The position numbers and the translations under genes were made by a program. Below the pieces are notes generated by a model that was not told the DNA's origin, did not search any database, and worked only from the letters and a program-made list of their open reading frames with translations. DNA of 64,000 bases from Cylindrotheca closterium (lineage: Eukaryota > Bacillariophyta > Bacillariophyceae > Bacillariales > Bacillariaceae): positions 508,557-572,556 of the forward strand of contig CAKOGP040000557.1 in assembly GCA_933822405.4 (NCBI GenBank), written 5' to 3'. Shown here one piece after another: positions 52,516 to 62,450 of this stretch. The number at the start of each line of letters is the position of its first letter. The first letter of the stretch is position 1.

Positions 52516-54048
52516 ATGAGATTTCGGAGGAAATCCGATGCAACTGGCGGACAAAGCCCATCATGCTGCCGGCGGGTTGCCCAAACAATAATCCTGGTTG
52601 TATCTTCTGCCTTGTTTCTGGTTATGCAGGTGAAAGAGAAGCAAATGGAAGAAAATGATGTCAAATGGCATTCCGTAGCTGGGAAAATGATCCAACAAGA
52701 CAGGCTGGCTACGGTTGTCATTTCGCGCTTTATGCAATTTCAGGCAAATCTACTGTTCTTAGGGAAGGCGCACCTTCTCCTATTTGAAACATTTTGCTTG
52801 CCGACAATGGTTCACCAGACCAGCCAATACTTTGTTTGGCTAATCCGTACTGATCCACAACTCCACCACTCAATCCTACAGCCACTGCAACAAATGCTTG
52901 AGCCATATCCAAACTTCTTTCTCGTCCTGGACAACAACAACACAATCGAAAGCTCTATAGGATATCGTGATCAAAATATGGATAACATATCAATCCTAAC
53001 CGGCTCCAAGGCACTGCTCCGACGGCACATGGAGTTGTCGCGGAAACGCTGGATTTTGGAAACGCTGGATTTTGGAAGTTGTCGTTGATGCGGACGATGG
53101 ATTGCATGAAACCTATATCGACAGACTCCAGCTGGGTGCTAGCATGGACATTGACAGGCTGATGGCCATGAAATCCGTCAATGTCACAAAGGACAAGATC
53201 GAATATATCTATTGTATAGGCAAACATCTTCTGTGGCTTAGCGGGACAGCATCGATCAAAGTTGGATATAACCCGAAGCAAAAGGCAACGACATTGAACA
53301 CACCCGCTGGGGGTATTATGAGAGAAAAGTAGAGGCCGAAATGTGCCACAATTCGGGTGTGGGATATCTACTTAGTCCTAGCCTTGAACAGCGGCTATCG
53401 ATTCCCCACAGTGAAATCCATTCGACTGTTGGCCTCTGTGAGACTGTCGAAGACGATCTACAATCCACAAAGACCACTGACAGTGCCAATTACAATGATG
53501 CAACCTTCCTTGTAACGATGCGATGCTTAAGCTGGTGGGATTCCACATGGCATCAGGCCATACGTTCGAGAACCGTTACGAGCGATGGTATGGGAGGGTT
53601 TCACCAAGATTGGGAAGAGTCTGTTAACGCGACTGACCTCCGCTCCATCATGTCAGATGCCTTTCACGTTTCGCCGGCCCAAGTTGAAGAATCTCATGCC
53701 TACTTTCGGGCCCATCAAATTGAAATCATGAAGGACAACATTCAAGGCCAATGTTCGTCGTTGCAGCCTCGTGGTTCGACTTGCAAAGAAGCTTACCCAG
53801 CCAAAACTCTCAACAAGTACATATCTCAGATAGAAAAACAAGAACAGCAGCTAATACAAGAACATAAAAAGAAGAGGATGCAGCGGTGGCGACTAGGGGC
53901 TAATTCAATGGCAGAACAGGAAAACCATGAGAAGGATTTTTATTTCCGACCGACAAGGACTGAGAGAAATTTCAGTTTACGCCTGCGATGCCCATCGGTC
54001 GGTCGCATTTGGGAGGTCTTTTTAGAGCTTATTGGGTCAATTTGTTGA
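52516..54048 (+). pseudogene. Rhamnosyltransferase-like glycosyltransferase, broken by two frameshifts
   Basis: The N-terminus (ATG 52516; in-frame ATG at 52405) is a type II membrane anchor, basic residues then AQTIILVVSSALFLVMQV. It is followed by VVISRFMQFQANLLFLGKAH and TSQYFVWLIRTDPQL, typical of the putative rhamnosyl transferase family. The frame breaks at 53044-53075, where a 16-bp unit (AAACGCTGGATTTTGG) is present twice in tandem. Without one copy the frame reads smoothly into VVVDADDGLHETYIDRLQ. A second shift of one base lies between about 53270 and 53320: the following segment YYERKVEAEMCHNSGVGYLL is in another frame. The rest (53341-54048) is open to its stop. Everything else looks conserved, so the breaks are recent or are assembly errors. 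No GT-AG intron explains either one. Confidence 0.75.
53044..53075 (+). repeat. Perfect 16-bp tandem duplication inside a coding frame
   Basis: AAACGCTGGATTTTGG at 53044-53059 and 53060-53075. Sixteen is not a multiple of three, so it shifts the frame and causes an early stop at 53088. Confidence 0.95.
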
Positions 54049-54110
54049 CCACAATAAATAGAGTCAAATATCGGAGCGGCGCCATATTTGGTCTTTGGTC
54101 TCACGGAATC

Positions 54111-54931
54111 TCAAACTTCGTCCAAGACCAGTGCAGCTGACGAGTCCTGGACACAACTTCTGCTATTCACTGTGGAGAGGTAAGCATTCCAAAATAAGCT
54201 GAGCAGATTAGTATATAGTACTCGGAATGGTAAAGGCACCAAAGTAAAGTTTCTGAATAGAGAATCTTGTGAGAGAAGAGAAGACTCGTGAATAATTGAC
54301 ATCAACAAGCCACTTACACAATATTGGCAGCAGGCCAGAAGGACCACGAAGCCACAAGAGCTTGGGGGAAAACAAGCTGTAGTTTATTCCAAGTACTGGC
54401 TAATGAACCACCCTCCAATTGCGTCCGCCACACAAAGTACCCACCAACGCCGACTGGCGAATAGATTACGGCATCTAGGAACATTCTGTAGACGAGCTGT
54501 GGAACCGCACCCACAGCCAGGATGGGCATTCGAGGGATGCTCCAAACAACTATACGTTCCAGCATATTATACCATGTATGTGTCAATGGTCCTATGAGCG
54601 TCAAACCAGTGATTGTGACATGCATCGATCGGGTCCAGTCGTATCGAGAGGAAAAGTTGTGAAGTGCCTCGATTGATGTTGACGGAGAGGCAAACACCAA
54701 AGGGTCTGTTTCTGTTGCTCCCAGTAACCTTTTTTGCTGCTTCAATACACCTGTGGCTTGTTCAAAGGACTGGCTCAGCACATCTGAGGTGCCCATGAGT
54801 ATTCCAGCTGTAATTGACTTTGTTGCCATTGGATTTGTCTCCAGCATCTTTTTATACCAGCGCCATCCTGACATTCTGTTCCTCGTGTTTTTGCTTGGGA
54901 TCTGTTTCTTGATTGGTTCTTTCTCTGTCAA
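54111..54931 (-). CDS. Mpv17/PMP22-family membrane protein
   Basis: Two exons, 54931-54318 and 54252-54111 (ATTGT|GTAAGT...TTCAG|AAAC), 251 residues. Family landmarks in order: WRWYKKMLETNPMATKSITA with GILMGTSDVLSQ near the N-terminus, DWTRSMHVTITGLTLIGPLT, HTWYNMLERIV, VYRMFLDAVIYSPVG, TWNKLQLVFPQALVASWSFW with PAANIV, and in exon 2 NFTLVPLPFRVLYTNLLSLF followed by WNAYLS. Four TM helices are expected. Members reside in the inner mitochondrial or peroxisomal membrane (Mpv17, PXMP2, Sym1) and are channel-like proteins affecting membrane homeostasis. The intron falls inside the last conserved segment and must be removed to complete the domain. The N-terminus is basic without a clear presequence. 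Confidence 0.92.
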
Positions 54932-55235
54932 CTTTATCTTCGCGTTATTGTGCCTTCATCTATCGTTCACAACCAGTCAACCTTTTATTCAAATGTGTCC
55001 ATCAAGCTGAGCTGTTTTGGATACCAAAGGATCTTTGATGTCCAATGTGTGAGATCCACGTGGAACCATTTCACAACGATCTCATCACAATGATGACTCA
55101 TTCGACTATCGTCAGCGAGAATGAAACAAGAGAAGAGAAGTCAGAGCCTCATGCATCCATTATTGTTATTGAGTGAAGACAAAAAAAACAGCATCTGTTA
55201 TTGTTGCCTTGATCATACGTAGTCCTCAACATAAG

Positions 55236-56198
55236 ATGATTTCAAAAGTTCTGACAAGCTTTTTTCTTCTGTCCACATTGGGAGAATCCTGCCTTGCGTG
55301 GACTAGCAACAATCCTGGGAACGAACGATGCAACCAAAGAACAACAGTTTCTTCAATTCAAGGGACGACGAAACCAGTCGATAATGTTCCCGTTTCTACT
55401 CGTCGATCGATCATTGCAGCTATTCCTGCACTATCGACTTTTCTTGTGAGCAAGACAGCTTTGGCACGGGATGAACTATTCAAGCCCAATCCGTTGACGA
55501 ATTCTGTATTGGAGCAGGTGAGTCAGATTGATGGATGGCCCATCTGAGAGACTTGAAGAAAGTTTTTGATTAGCAAGCAATGAACTCCTAGTCTTCTCAC
55601 TATGGATTCATTTATCAAAATATTTCTTCGAATATTTTGAATCAAAATTATTTTGCAGATCAGAATTCTGGAACAAGCTGAAGCAGATAATCTAAAGTAT
55701 GGTGGTGAATTGGAGGCGGGGGATGCCGGGAACAAAGGCAAAGTCAGCGCATATCCTTCATTGCTGGTTCCGATTCTGAAGATTGAGCAAGATCTAGCAA
55801 AAGTGAAAAGTTTGGTGTACGAAAAAACACCAAGTGCGTGGAAGGAAGCGGTAGCCATTTTGCAAACCGATAGATTTGACAAGCTCACTTTCAAGAAGAC
55901 ATTCAACAAATACGGAGACAACATTTACTACAGTGACCCAGACCGCGCCAACCTGTATCTTGGTGGTGGGGCCACCCCGAAAACAGAACAGAGTATGGCT
56001 TATCTTTTGCGCAATGACATCCTGACGAACATGGAGAATCTTCGTGCAGAGCTGGGNNNNNNNNNNNNNNNNNNNNNNNNNNNNNNNNNNNNNNNNNNNN
56101 NNNNNNNNNNNNNNNNNNNNNNNNNNNNGGCAAAATATCTGACCATCGTTCCGCCTTCAGAGTTGGAAGAAGCTCGACGGATCTTGTCGAGTCAATAG
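55236..56198 (+). CDS. Thylakoid-lumen protein, PsbQ-like helical bundle candidate (contains an N gap)
   Basis: Two exons, 55236-55517 and 55659-56198 (CAG|GTGAGT...TTGCAG|ATC), 273 residues including 24 unknown from the 72-N gap at 56057-56128. The gap keeps the frame, though its true length is unknown. Targeting has a signal peptide (SKVLTSFFLLSTLGESCLA) and a later twin-arginine lumen signal (TRRSIIAAIPALSTFLVS...ALA). The mature part is mostly helical (LVPILKIEQDLAKVKSLVYE, W, AVAILQTDRFDKLTFKKTFN, then IYYSDPDRANLYLGGG). The spacing of helices and FKKTFN..GDNIYY resembles PsbQ-type oxygen-evolving-complex proteins of red-lineage plastids. This is an inference from pattern, and other lumen proteins of this shape exist. 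The start at 55236 was chosen for its signal peptide. Confidence 0.75.
56057..56128. other. Assembly gap (72 N)
   Basis: A run of N inside exon 2 of the thylakoid-lumen protein gene. The frame is preserved across it, but real sequence is unknown. Confidence 1.
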
Positions 56199-56273
56199 CT
56201 TTGCTACCATGCAATGAACCAATGCTAATAACACTAATATAGAATCAGATCGAACAAACAACATCCATGCTAC

Positions 56274-56820
56274 TTATGACACAATTCGAATCATTGTACT
56301 CTTGATCAAGTCCAAAATTTCATCAATAGCAGCCTCTGGCAATCGAGAGAGCGAAGGGATCAAGGCGATGGCTTCCTCTACTGAAGTATCCGTGACAACC
56401 AGATTCATCAATGCAGAAACTTCAAAACTGTGCAGTTCTAGTTCTTCCCCATCGTCTGTTTCTTTTCGGAACGATGCCAGCGCACTGTAAGTGGGACAGA
56501 GCAATGGTGTGTTAGAACGTTTTCGAACGATCATCTTCAAAATGTGCCTATCATGGCCTTGCTTACTCTTGTAAATTATCAAGTTCTTCGACAAGTTCTT
56601 GATTTTCTTTTTCTGGATTTGTCATGGTGTTGAATCGTTCGACATACTTCTGCGTCTTTCGGTAAACCTCATTCAGCTCTTCATCCCGATTCACCGCGGA
56701 CCTCGCGCTCACTTGCAGAATAACAGCCACCTGGGCATTGGAAAGAATGTGAATGTCGTCGAATTCTGGTCCAAATTGACGCTCTGCTGCATTTTCTACT
56801 GTTGAGGATGCTTCGGCCAT
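56274..56820 (-). CDS. RPB4: RNA polymerase II subunit RPB4
   Basis: Two exons, 56820-56567 and 56484-56274 (GA|GTAAGC...TTACAG|TGCG), 154 residues. Exon 1 has the RPB4 N-terminal tip (EFDDIHILSNAQVAVILQVS) and the conserved KTQKYVERFNTMTNPEKENQ. Exon 2 has ELHSFEVSALMNLVVTDTSV (the L..FE...L.NL pattern) with EEAIALIPSLSRL and a final helix DEILDLIKSTM. Length and element order fit RPB4, which with RPB7 forms the stalk of RNA polymerase II and links transcription to mRNA export and decay. Its paralogue in Pol III (RPC9/CRCP) is the alternative; EEAIALIPSL and the fusion-free short form favour RPB4. The gene starts 83 bp from the divergent decayed MYND gene. Confidence 0.9.
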
Positions 56821-56903
56821 TCTGAATAATTGATGGTAAGGCTATAGTGAAGGAGTCGAGACTTTGTTGTGTTGTTGTGTTTGGGTGAAAAACTGCCGAT
56901 CAT

Positions 56904-58482
56904 ATGTTTCAGTTGGTTGGTCAGATGAGTCGAAAGAGAGCGACGATGAGCAGACGTAGCTGTCTCCTCTATTCCCCGCGCATCTCGACATCTGACATAT
57001 TTGAATATGCATCATGCTCGAACGCAGTTTTCATAAAAATTACTAATACTGCGCGAAAGAAAGACGAAAAGAAGAAAGAACTTTTCTCTTCGGACAGAGA
57101 GACTCTCTTCCAAGTTTATTTCAAGATTCAAAGTGTCGCACAATATGCCGATCCTAAACTCTTTCGGCGAATCGTACCGGAAAGTGAAATCAAAGCTTGG
57201 TTCAAACATTCTTCCAGCAAAGAACACTGTGGATCAACACAGGAAATATTTTGAGACACGATCATTATTTGTTTGCGTCATTTGCTTGCTTGTTCCAGCA
57301 TCCTGTACCAGTGGGGATGGCTTTTGGAGACAACACTTTTTTCGAAGCCCTAGCTTCGATGATCAGTGCTAGGAGGGGTACATCCGTTACCATACTTCCA
57401 GCTGGCGACGTAGCTGAATCAATCACCATCATGATATGCAATCTTTTGGGATGTTCCATGGAGCGCTTCGATACTCCATGGAAGCCAGAAAAAGTGTTCA
57501 AAAAGCTAGAAGAAACTGGATTCCTTGAACAGTACCTTCTACTGGAGTCTATTCCCACGGAGTACGGGGACCAGTTCAAAGAGAAGATCTTGGAGTACCT
57601 TTTGTCATGTACTGCATTTATCAGAAAGCGGTTTAAGAAAGGAACACCTTGTGGAGACATTGTCAGGACTCTTATGGAAGGAGGCGATGGACACTCGTCC
57701 ATCTGTCAGCATGCCCTTCCCTACCTTCAAAGCTTGTTTCAGTTGTCAATGTCGTTTCAGCAACGAAGCAACACCAGTGTAGAGGAAGCCTGTTTTTGTC
57801 AATGGTGCGAAAAGGAGGATTCTTCTGACAAACTTCTAAAATGTTCGATGCAACAAGGAATGCCAAAAAGCGGACTGGAAGCAGCAGAAGCCGATGTGTT
57901 CTGATACGAAACGTCTAAGAACTGCAGAACAAGCGGTCTTGAACATTGTCGAGAAGCACTATGTGGATATTATGCACCGTATTGTAACGGAAAGCGAAAA
58001 GGCTGGCACTTCTAAGATTTGCGATATGCTGTCGATAATGGAGATGGGAAGATACCGGTTCTGCAAGATCCGCCTCAAATTCAGATTGTTCCAACCGCGA
58101 GATATCTAGATGACCCTCATGAATGTGGGCTTGTGTTTACAAATGATGAAGAAGAAAGGACGTGCAACCAAGGCGTGGGAGCGCTGTGCGCTCAGATGAA
58201 GGATGACAGCTATGACAAGGGTCGTGGGCATTTTCTCTGCGTTTTCAAGCATGGTGACGCGGTGGGAACTCTAATTCCTCGAAAGTAAGTATGAGTGTTG
58301 TGTCTGAAAGTCGTCAGAGTGTCAAGATGCTTTTGGCTGATTCCTTGGAGAGGAGAGCTACATACGGGGTTAAAGTAATCAAATTGGCTGATTCCTTGGA
58401 GAGGAGAATTACAGACAGGGTTAACGTAATCAAATCGAAGGAAGACCCAAACAAATTTCTCATTTCTTTCGGCACGGGCTGA
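56904..58482 (+). pseudogene. Decayed MYND-type zinc-finger gene with several frame breaks
   Basis: Coding-looking segments occur in alternating frames. 56904-57254 covers TLFQVYFKIQSVAQYADPKL and AWFKH. Then 57253-57850 in another frame covers MAFGDNTFFEALASMISARR, VEEACFCQWCEKEDSSDKLL and KC. After a small deletion, CNKECQKADWKQQKPMC follows in a shifted frame (about 57851-58020), and YAVDNGDGKIPVLQDPPQIQ continues in yet another (58022-58288). The C-x2-C...C...C-x3-C...W...C pattern is that of a MYND finger with its middle (expected CSKxC/YYC) lost. At least three shifts with no splice consensus argue for a pseudogene. A near-perfect 51-bp in-frame tandem repeat (LADSLERR twice) lies in the final short ORF 58291-58482. 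Former role unknown. Confidence 0.65.
58331..58435 (+). repeat. 51-bp tandem repeat, two units
   Basis: TTGGCTGATTCCTTGGAGAG followed by a variable part and TTAAAGTAATCAAA / TTAACGTAATCAAA, present twice in direct succession. The units encode LADSLERR(A/I)T..VKVIK-like peptides. Confidence 0.85.
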
Positions 58483-58610
58483 GGATCGAGCTCAAATTGC
58501 ATCAGAACCTAGTTCTCTTTGCATCATGCTAGTGTAGCATATAATACAATTTCTAGTCTCTACCCCTTTATACTTTTACTATTATATATAATATATCTTA
58601 GTTCTGCAAC

Positions 58611-60983
58611 TTAGTTGGCAATCTTTTCGTTAAACTCCCATTCAGGTTCGACTGCCATTGCCCAGTTGAATTTGTCTCGCAAAGTTTTTGAAAAGACCTT
58701 TTCGATTGGAACTTCGTTGCGTTTGCACCAAGCCACAGTTATCCGTGGGTCCATGTAGTTGATCTTGGATGTACCTAGGGAAACCTCCTTGTTGTCATCC
58801 TTGTGCTTCAAGTCCATTTCCATCTTGGTGATCTTATTCCCCCAGTTGCTAATGCGTTTGATCACTTGATCCTTCGATGGCGTCTTCTCCCACAAGTGAG
58901 CTTGTTCAAACTTCGTAGCAGTGACTTCTCGTCGTCGCTCTTTGGCCTTTTCATCGGCTTCGGTAGCCTTGATCTTTTCTTCGTTGGTCTTGGCCTTTTC
59001 CTTCATCTTCTTGGCCTTGGCAATTGCCGTGGTAACTTCCTCCACAAGCTTCTTTTCGTTCTTCTTCACTGGAATCTTTTCTGGTTTTCCAGCATTCAGA
59101 CACTTGAGGATTCCTTTCAATGTCTTCCTTTGCTTCTTCAACGTCTCTAGCTTGTTTCCGATTGCCTCTAGCTGCGTCTCTTGTGCCTTGCTCACGGAAC
59201 GCTGGTGATTACATAGAATGGCAACTTCACGATTGGCACTGTTGTATTCCACAACCTTTTCGGCTGGTGTCAAACGGTGCCAGCCAGCTGTTAGCTCTGT
59301 CTTTTTCAACTCGTCTTGCAATGTTTTGGAAGCATTGTAAGTACGAAAGACCTTGGCTGAAAGCCCATCCATGAATTGCTTGAGATGGTTGTTCAACATG
59401 GTTGGATTGATCGCATCAAAGACTTCGTCGCTTGACTTCTTTTTGGAGCAAAATCCCTTGAGGTTCTCAAAGACTCGCGACCCCATTCCATTGTCGTCAT
59501 TGTAGATCGCCGTTCCGAAATCAATTGTTTGCTTGTAAAGCATGGAATCCTTACCCAAGAATTCTAGCTCGATTTCTTTGCAGTCGCCTCCCTCTTGATT
59601 GGGATCAAAGTGCAAGTGCTCCACACGCAACGAACAGCATCCCACAGTATCAGCCTCTTCGTCGGTATCCTTTTCTCCACCCACACGAAGAGCCAAACGA
59701 TCAATGACCCAAACAGCTGTTGCTAGTTGCCGAGTCTCCTTGTCTTTTGATTTCAAGTCCTTCTTGTAGGACTTGCGAATGGTCACAATCCGTTCGCAGA
59801 GGCGGGCCGCCTTGGTGTACTTGGATCGATCCGACTTTCCCTTAAAGGATGACTGAGCCGCCAGTTGCATGTACTTGGATTGGTTGTTAATATTCTCCTT
59901 CCAAGTGGCCAACCACTGACCCGTGGGGTCATGGCGGACATCTCCCCAAGCATGTCCGGGCATTCGACAGCGGGGGATTGGCGCGCACTCGGACAAGTTC
60001 AATGAGACTTGTTCGGGGTTGACTCGTGATTTGAGCTTTCCCATCTTTGGATGTGCTCCACGTCCTCGAAAGGCGCCAGGAGGTTCCTATACAATGGAAC
60101 GAAAGAATGCATTTTTAGAAACGCGTTTGGCTGTGCAAACCCAAATGCATCAATTTCACAGTGCTTCTTACCATATTGTAGTTTCCAACCTTTTCCAAAT
60201 GACCATCCACAATGGCAAATCCATACTTGTACATTGCTTGATTCCGATCTTCTTTGTTAGCCTTGCGCTCTTCATCCGTAATGGCCTTGCGAATAATCTT
60301 TTGTTCGTTCAAATGTTTGCGAATGGGTTCAAAGTCACACTTTTTGAAATCCTTAATGACATGCCCTCTCCCTAGCACGGCTTTGAAATCAGTAAAAAAG
60401 TTCTTGATGAAAATCTTGGCCGTCTTGGGGTTTCCCAAGTGCATTCCTTCGGGATCCATGGCTGCAAAAAAAGTGGCTCTGTGATGACGGAAAAAATGAA
60501 TAGAATATAGAAACAAGGAGAGGAAACCAAATGAGGCTACAGTCACAATGTGATTCCAACATCGTCATTCCATCATCGTTGGTCTTACGCTTCTTCCTGA
60601 CCAGGCGTCAAATCCACTGGATTCCCATCGTAAAACATTTTCACACCATGGGGCACATAGTCTTCTGGGAAACTAACTCCCGCATGTTCCATAGTCTCCC
60701 ACTGGCATCCTTCTGGGGGTTCCTTTGCATCCCACCACAAAAAGGCTTGCATGGCATATTGCAGACGTTCTGTCCTTTCCAATTTCTTGAGTTCCTTGGT
60801 GGCTGGTTTCTTGGCTTTTTTGCTGGAAGACGAAGGAGCCTCATCGGGGACTTCTTCTCGTTTGCGCTTCTTTTTGGTAGCCGAGCTGCTCTTGACAGAG
60901 TCGGGTTTGCTGATGCTCTTTTTCTTTTTCTTCTTCTTGATCTTGACTAGAGGCCGATCTTCGTCGGAAGAGTCAATGTCCAT
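58611..60983 (-). CDS. TOP1: DNA topoisomerase IB
   Basis: Three exons, 60983-60589, 60478-60172 and 60086-58611, 725 residues, with borders GC|GTAAGA...CACAG, ATG|GTAAGA...TATAG. Exon 1 encodes a Lys-rich nuclear-localisation tail ([19 protein letters not shown]). The core starts with [20 protein letters not shown], continues [20 protein letters not shown], and the exon 2/3 join gives [18 protein letters not shown]. Active-site residues are visible in [13 protein letters not shown] (Arg/Lys region), [23 protein letters not shown] and VFRTYNAS (His/Arg area). The catalytic Tyr is in [14 protein letters not shown] at about residue 678. A Lys/Glu-rich linker precedes the C-terminal domain. It relaxes supercoils by nicking one strand through a 3'-phosphotyrosine. 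The length matches nuclear TOP1. Confidence 0.97.
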
Positions 60984-61321
60984 GATGGATGGATGGATGC
61001 GGCGAATATTATTTTTGAATTGTGAAGCTTTGGTCTTTTCGTCTTGGTGGACTTGACAAACGCAAAAAAAAATTTAAGTTGAGAGGTCTCATCCCCGGTA
61101 GGCTTTCTACGACCAATCACGTAGAAACGTGTGGGCGCAATGCCGTTTTGCGCTCTACTTCCACTTGTGCTGCTTTCCGACTTGCATTTTATTTTTGCAG
61201 CATTTTGGTGAGATTTATGAACGCGGGAGATGGTCAGACCAGATCAATCAAAATCAAAATCATCATCGCAGTAATCATATTTTTTTGCCATCATTTCATT
61301 GTCACTGTCACTGTCCCCAAG
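60984..61321. promoter_or_regulatory. Divergent spacer between TOP1 and the methyltransferase
   Basis: 338 bp. A frame is open from ATG 61022 in line with the downstream gene, but its translated sequence is not protein-like and the later ATG opens a signal peptide. No motif recognised. Confidence 0.35.
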
Positions 61322-62293
61322 ATGAAGCTGATCCAAGGAATATCTCTTGTTGTCGTTACAAGCACCATGATTTTGTCAGTGGATGCCTTTCTTTCAACCT
61401 TCCATGATCCATCAACCACCACAAATCTCTTGGCTTCTTCTACGACCAGCACTCCTGAAAGCACAACAACTACTACTACTACTACTAATACTACTACTAA
61501 TACCACTACTAATACTATCCAGCACGTGGTGGATGGCGTCGTCTGCCGCGAAATGCCCCTGGAGGTTCCCATCATTGGAACTGTGACAGTCTTGGAAGCT
61601 ACCGCCCAATCCCAAGAAGATTTGGTGGACATGGCACTGGCACTCCCAGAAGAAAGCGAGTCGGGACTGTTGGAGGCGGGAGATCCGTATGGGGCCGTTT
61701 TGTGGCCTGCCGCTTGGGCCGTGGCACGGTACATTTTGAGCGAACCAAAGCTAACGTTGGAAAACGTTAACATATTGGAATTGGGAACGGGTACGGGCTT
61801 GGTATCGATTGCACTGGCATTGGGAGGAGCCAAGCACGTCTTGGCGACCGACTACGAACCACTGGCGTTGAAATTGACCACGTACGCGGCCGAAACCTTT
61901 CATCCCACCATTAAAGAAGTATTGGGAACCAAATTGTTGGACATGTGCGACTACGACGATAAATTGCCTCAAGTCGACTTGGTGGTGGCAGCCGATATCA
62001 TGTACGAACCAAAAACAGGAATTGCCATGGCACACCGGGCTGTGGAAGCTTTGAAACAAGGAAGTCGAGTAATTGTGGGTGACAGTCCTGGAAGACCGGG
62101 ACGTCCAGCATTTCTGAAAGCATTACAGGAGCTAGGAGTAGAAGGAGTCGAGTTTGTGGATACAATTGGGAGAACTTGTACTGGTCCACGCCATGACTTG
62201 ATTTGTGGCAAGGGGTCCACCTCAGTATCGGAAACCCCCAAAGACTTGGCTGTTGCCATTATGGATTTGAATCCAGAACACTTGAAGAAGTGA
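61322..62293 (+). CDS. Class I SAM methyltransferase (METTL21/FAM86-like), predicted plastid
   Basis: Single exon; the start at 61322 gives 323 residues and a signal peptide (KLIQGISLVVVTSTMILSVD) followed by AFLST, with Phe at the expected plastid transit position. A Thr-rich tract from ACT/ACN repeats (about residues 49-66) separates it from the catalytic domain. SAM-binding motif I is NILELGTGTGLVSIALALGG, the acidic post-I residue is in VLATDYEPLA, and motif IV is DLVVAADIMYEP. This pattern is that of seven-beta-strand protein lysine methyltransferases (Methyltransf_16). It contains GAVLWPAAWAVARYI, typical of that family. The substrate is unknown; a plastid protein is inferred from targeting. 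The Thr repeat may vary in length. Confidence 0.85.
   Translation: MKLIQGISLVVVTSTMILSVDAFLSTFHDPSTTTNLLASSTTSTPESTTTTTTTTNTTTNTTTNTIQHVVDGVVCREMPLEVPIIGTVTVLEATAQSQEDLVDMALALPEESESGLLEAGDPYGAVLWPAAWAVARYILSEPKLTLENVNILELGTGTGLVSIALALGGAKHVLATDYEPLALKLTTYAAETFHPTIKEVLGTKLLDMCDYDDKLPQVDLVVAADIMYEPKTGIAMAHRAVEALKQGSRVIVGDSPGRPGRPAFLKALQELGVEGVEFVDTIGRTCTGPRHDLICGKGSTSVSETPKDLAVAIMDLNPEHLKK
61468..61518 (+). repeat. ACT/ACN trinucleotide repeat encoding poly-Thr
   Basis: ACTACTACTACTACTAATAC-type repeats within the methyltransferase gene, between the targeting sequence and the catalytic domain. Confidence 0.85.
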
Positions 62294-62450
62294 TCCGACT
62301 GTTGTGGTCCATGCGACACATGCTTCCGAATCGAGCACATTGATATCTCGCTTGAGAATCTCACTCGAATGTTTCTCGCCAAGTAAATGCTTCGGCCCAC
62401 TAGTCGACTTTACCCATTTGGCTCTCTCTTGTTGATCCCGCCAAATTCAC

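Noticed and set aside
53072..53332. A separate small gene inside the rhamnosyltransferase-like locus
   Set aside because: Its sequence continues the family in the shifted frame, so it is a fragment of the same gene.
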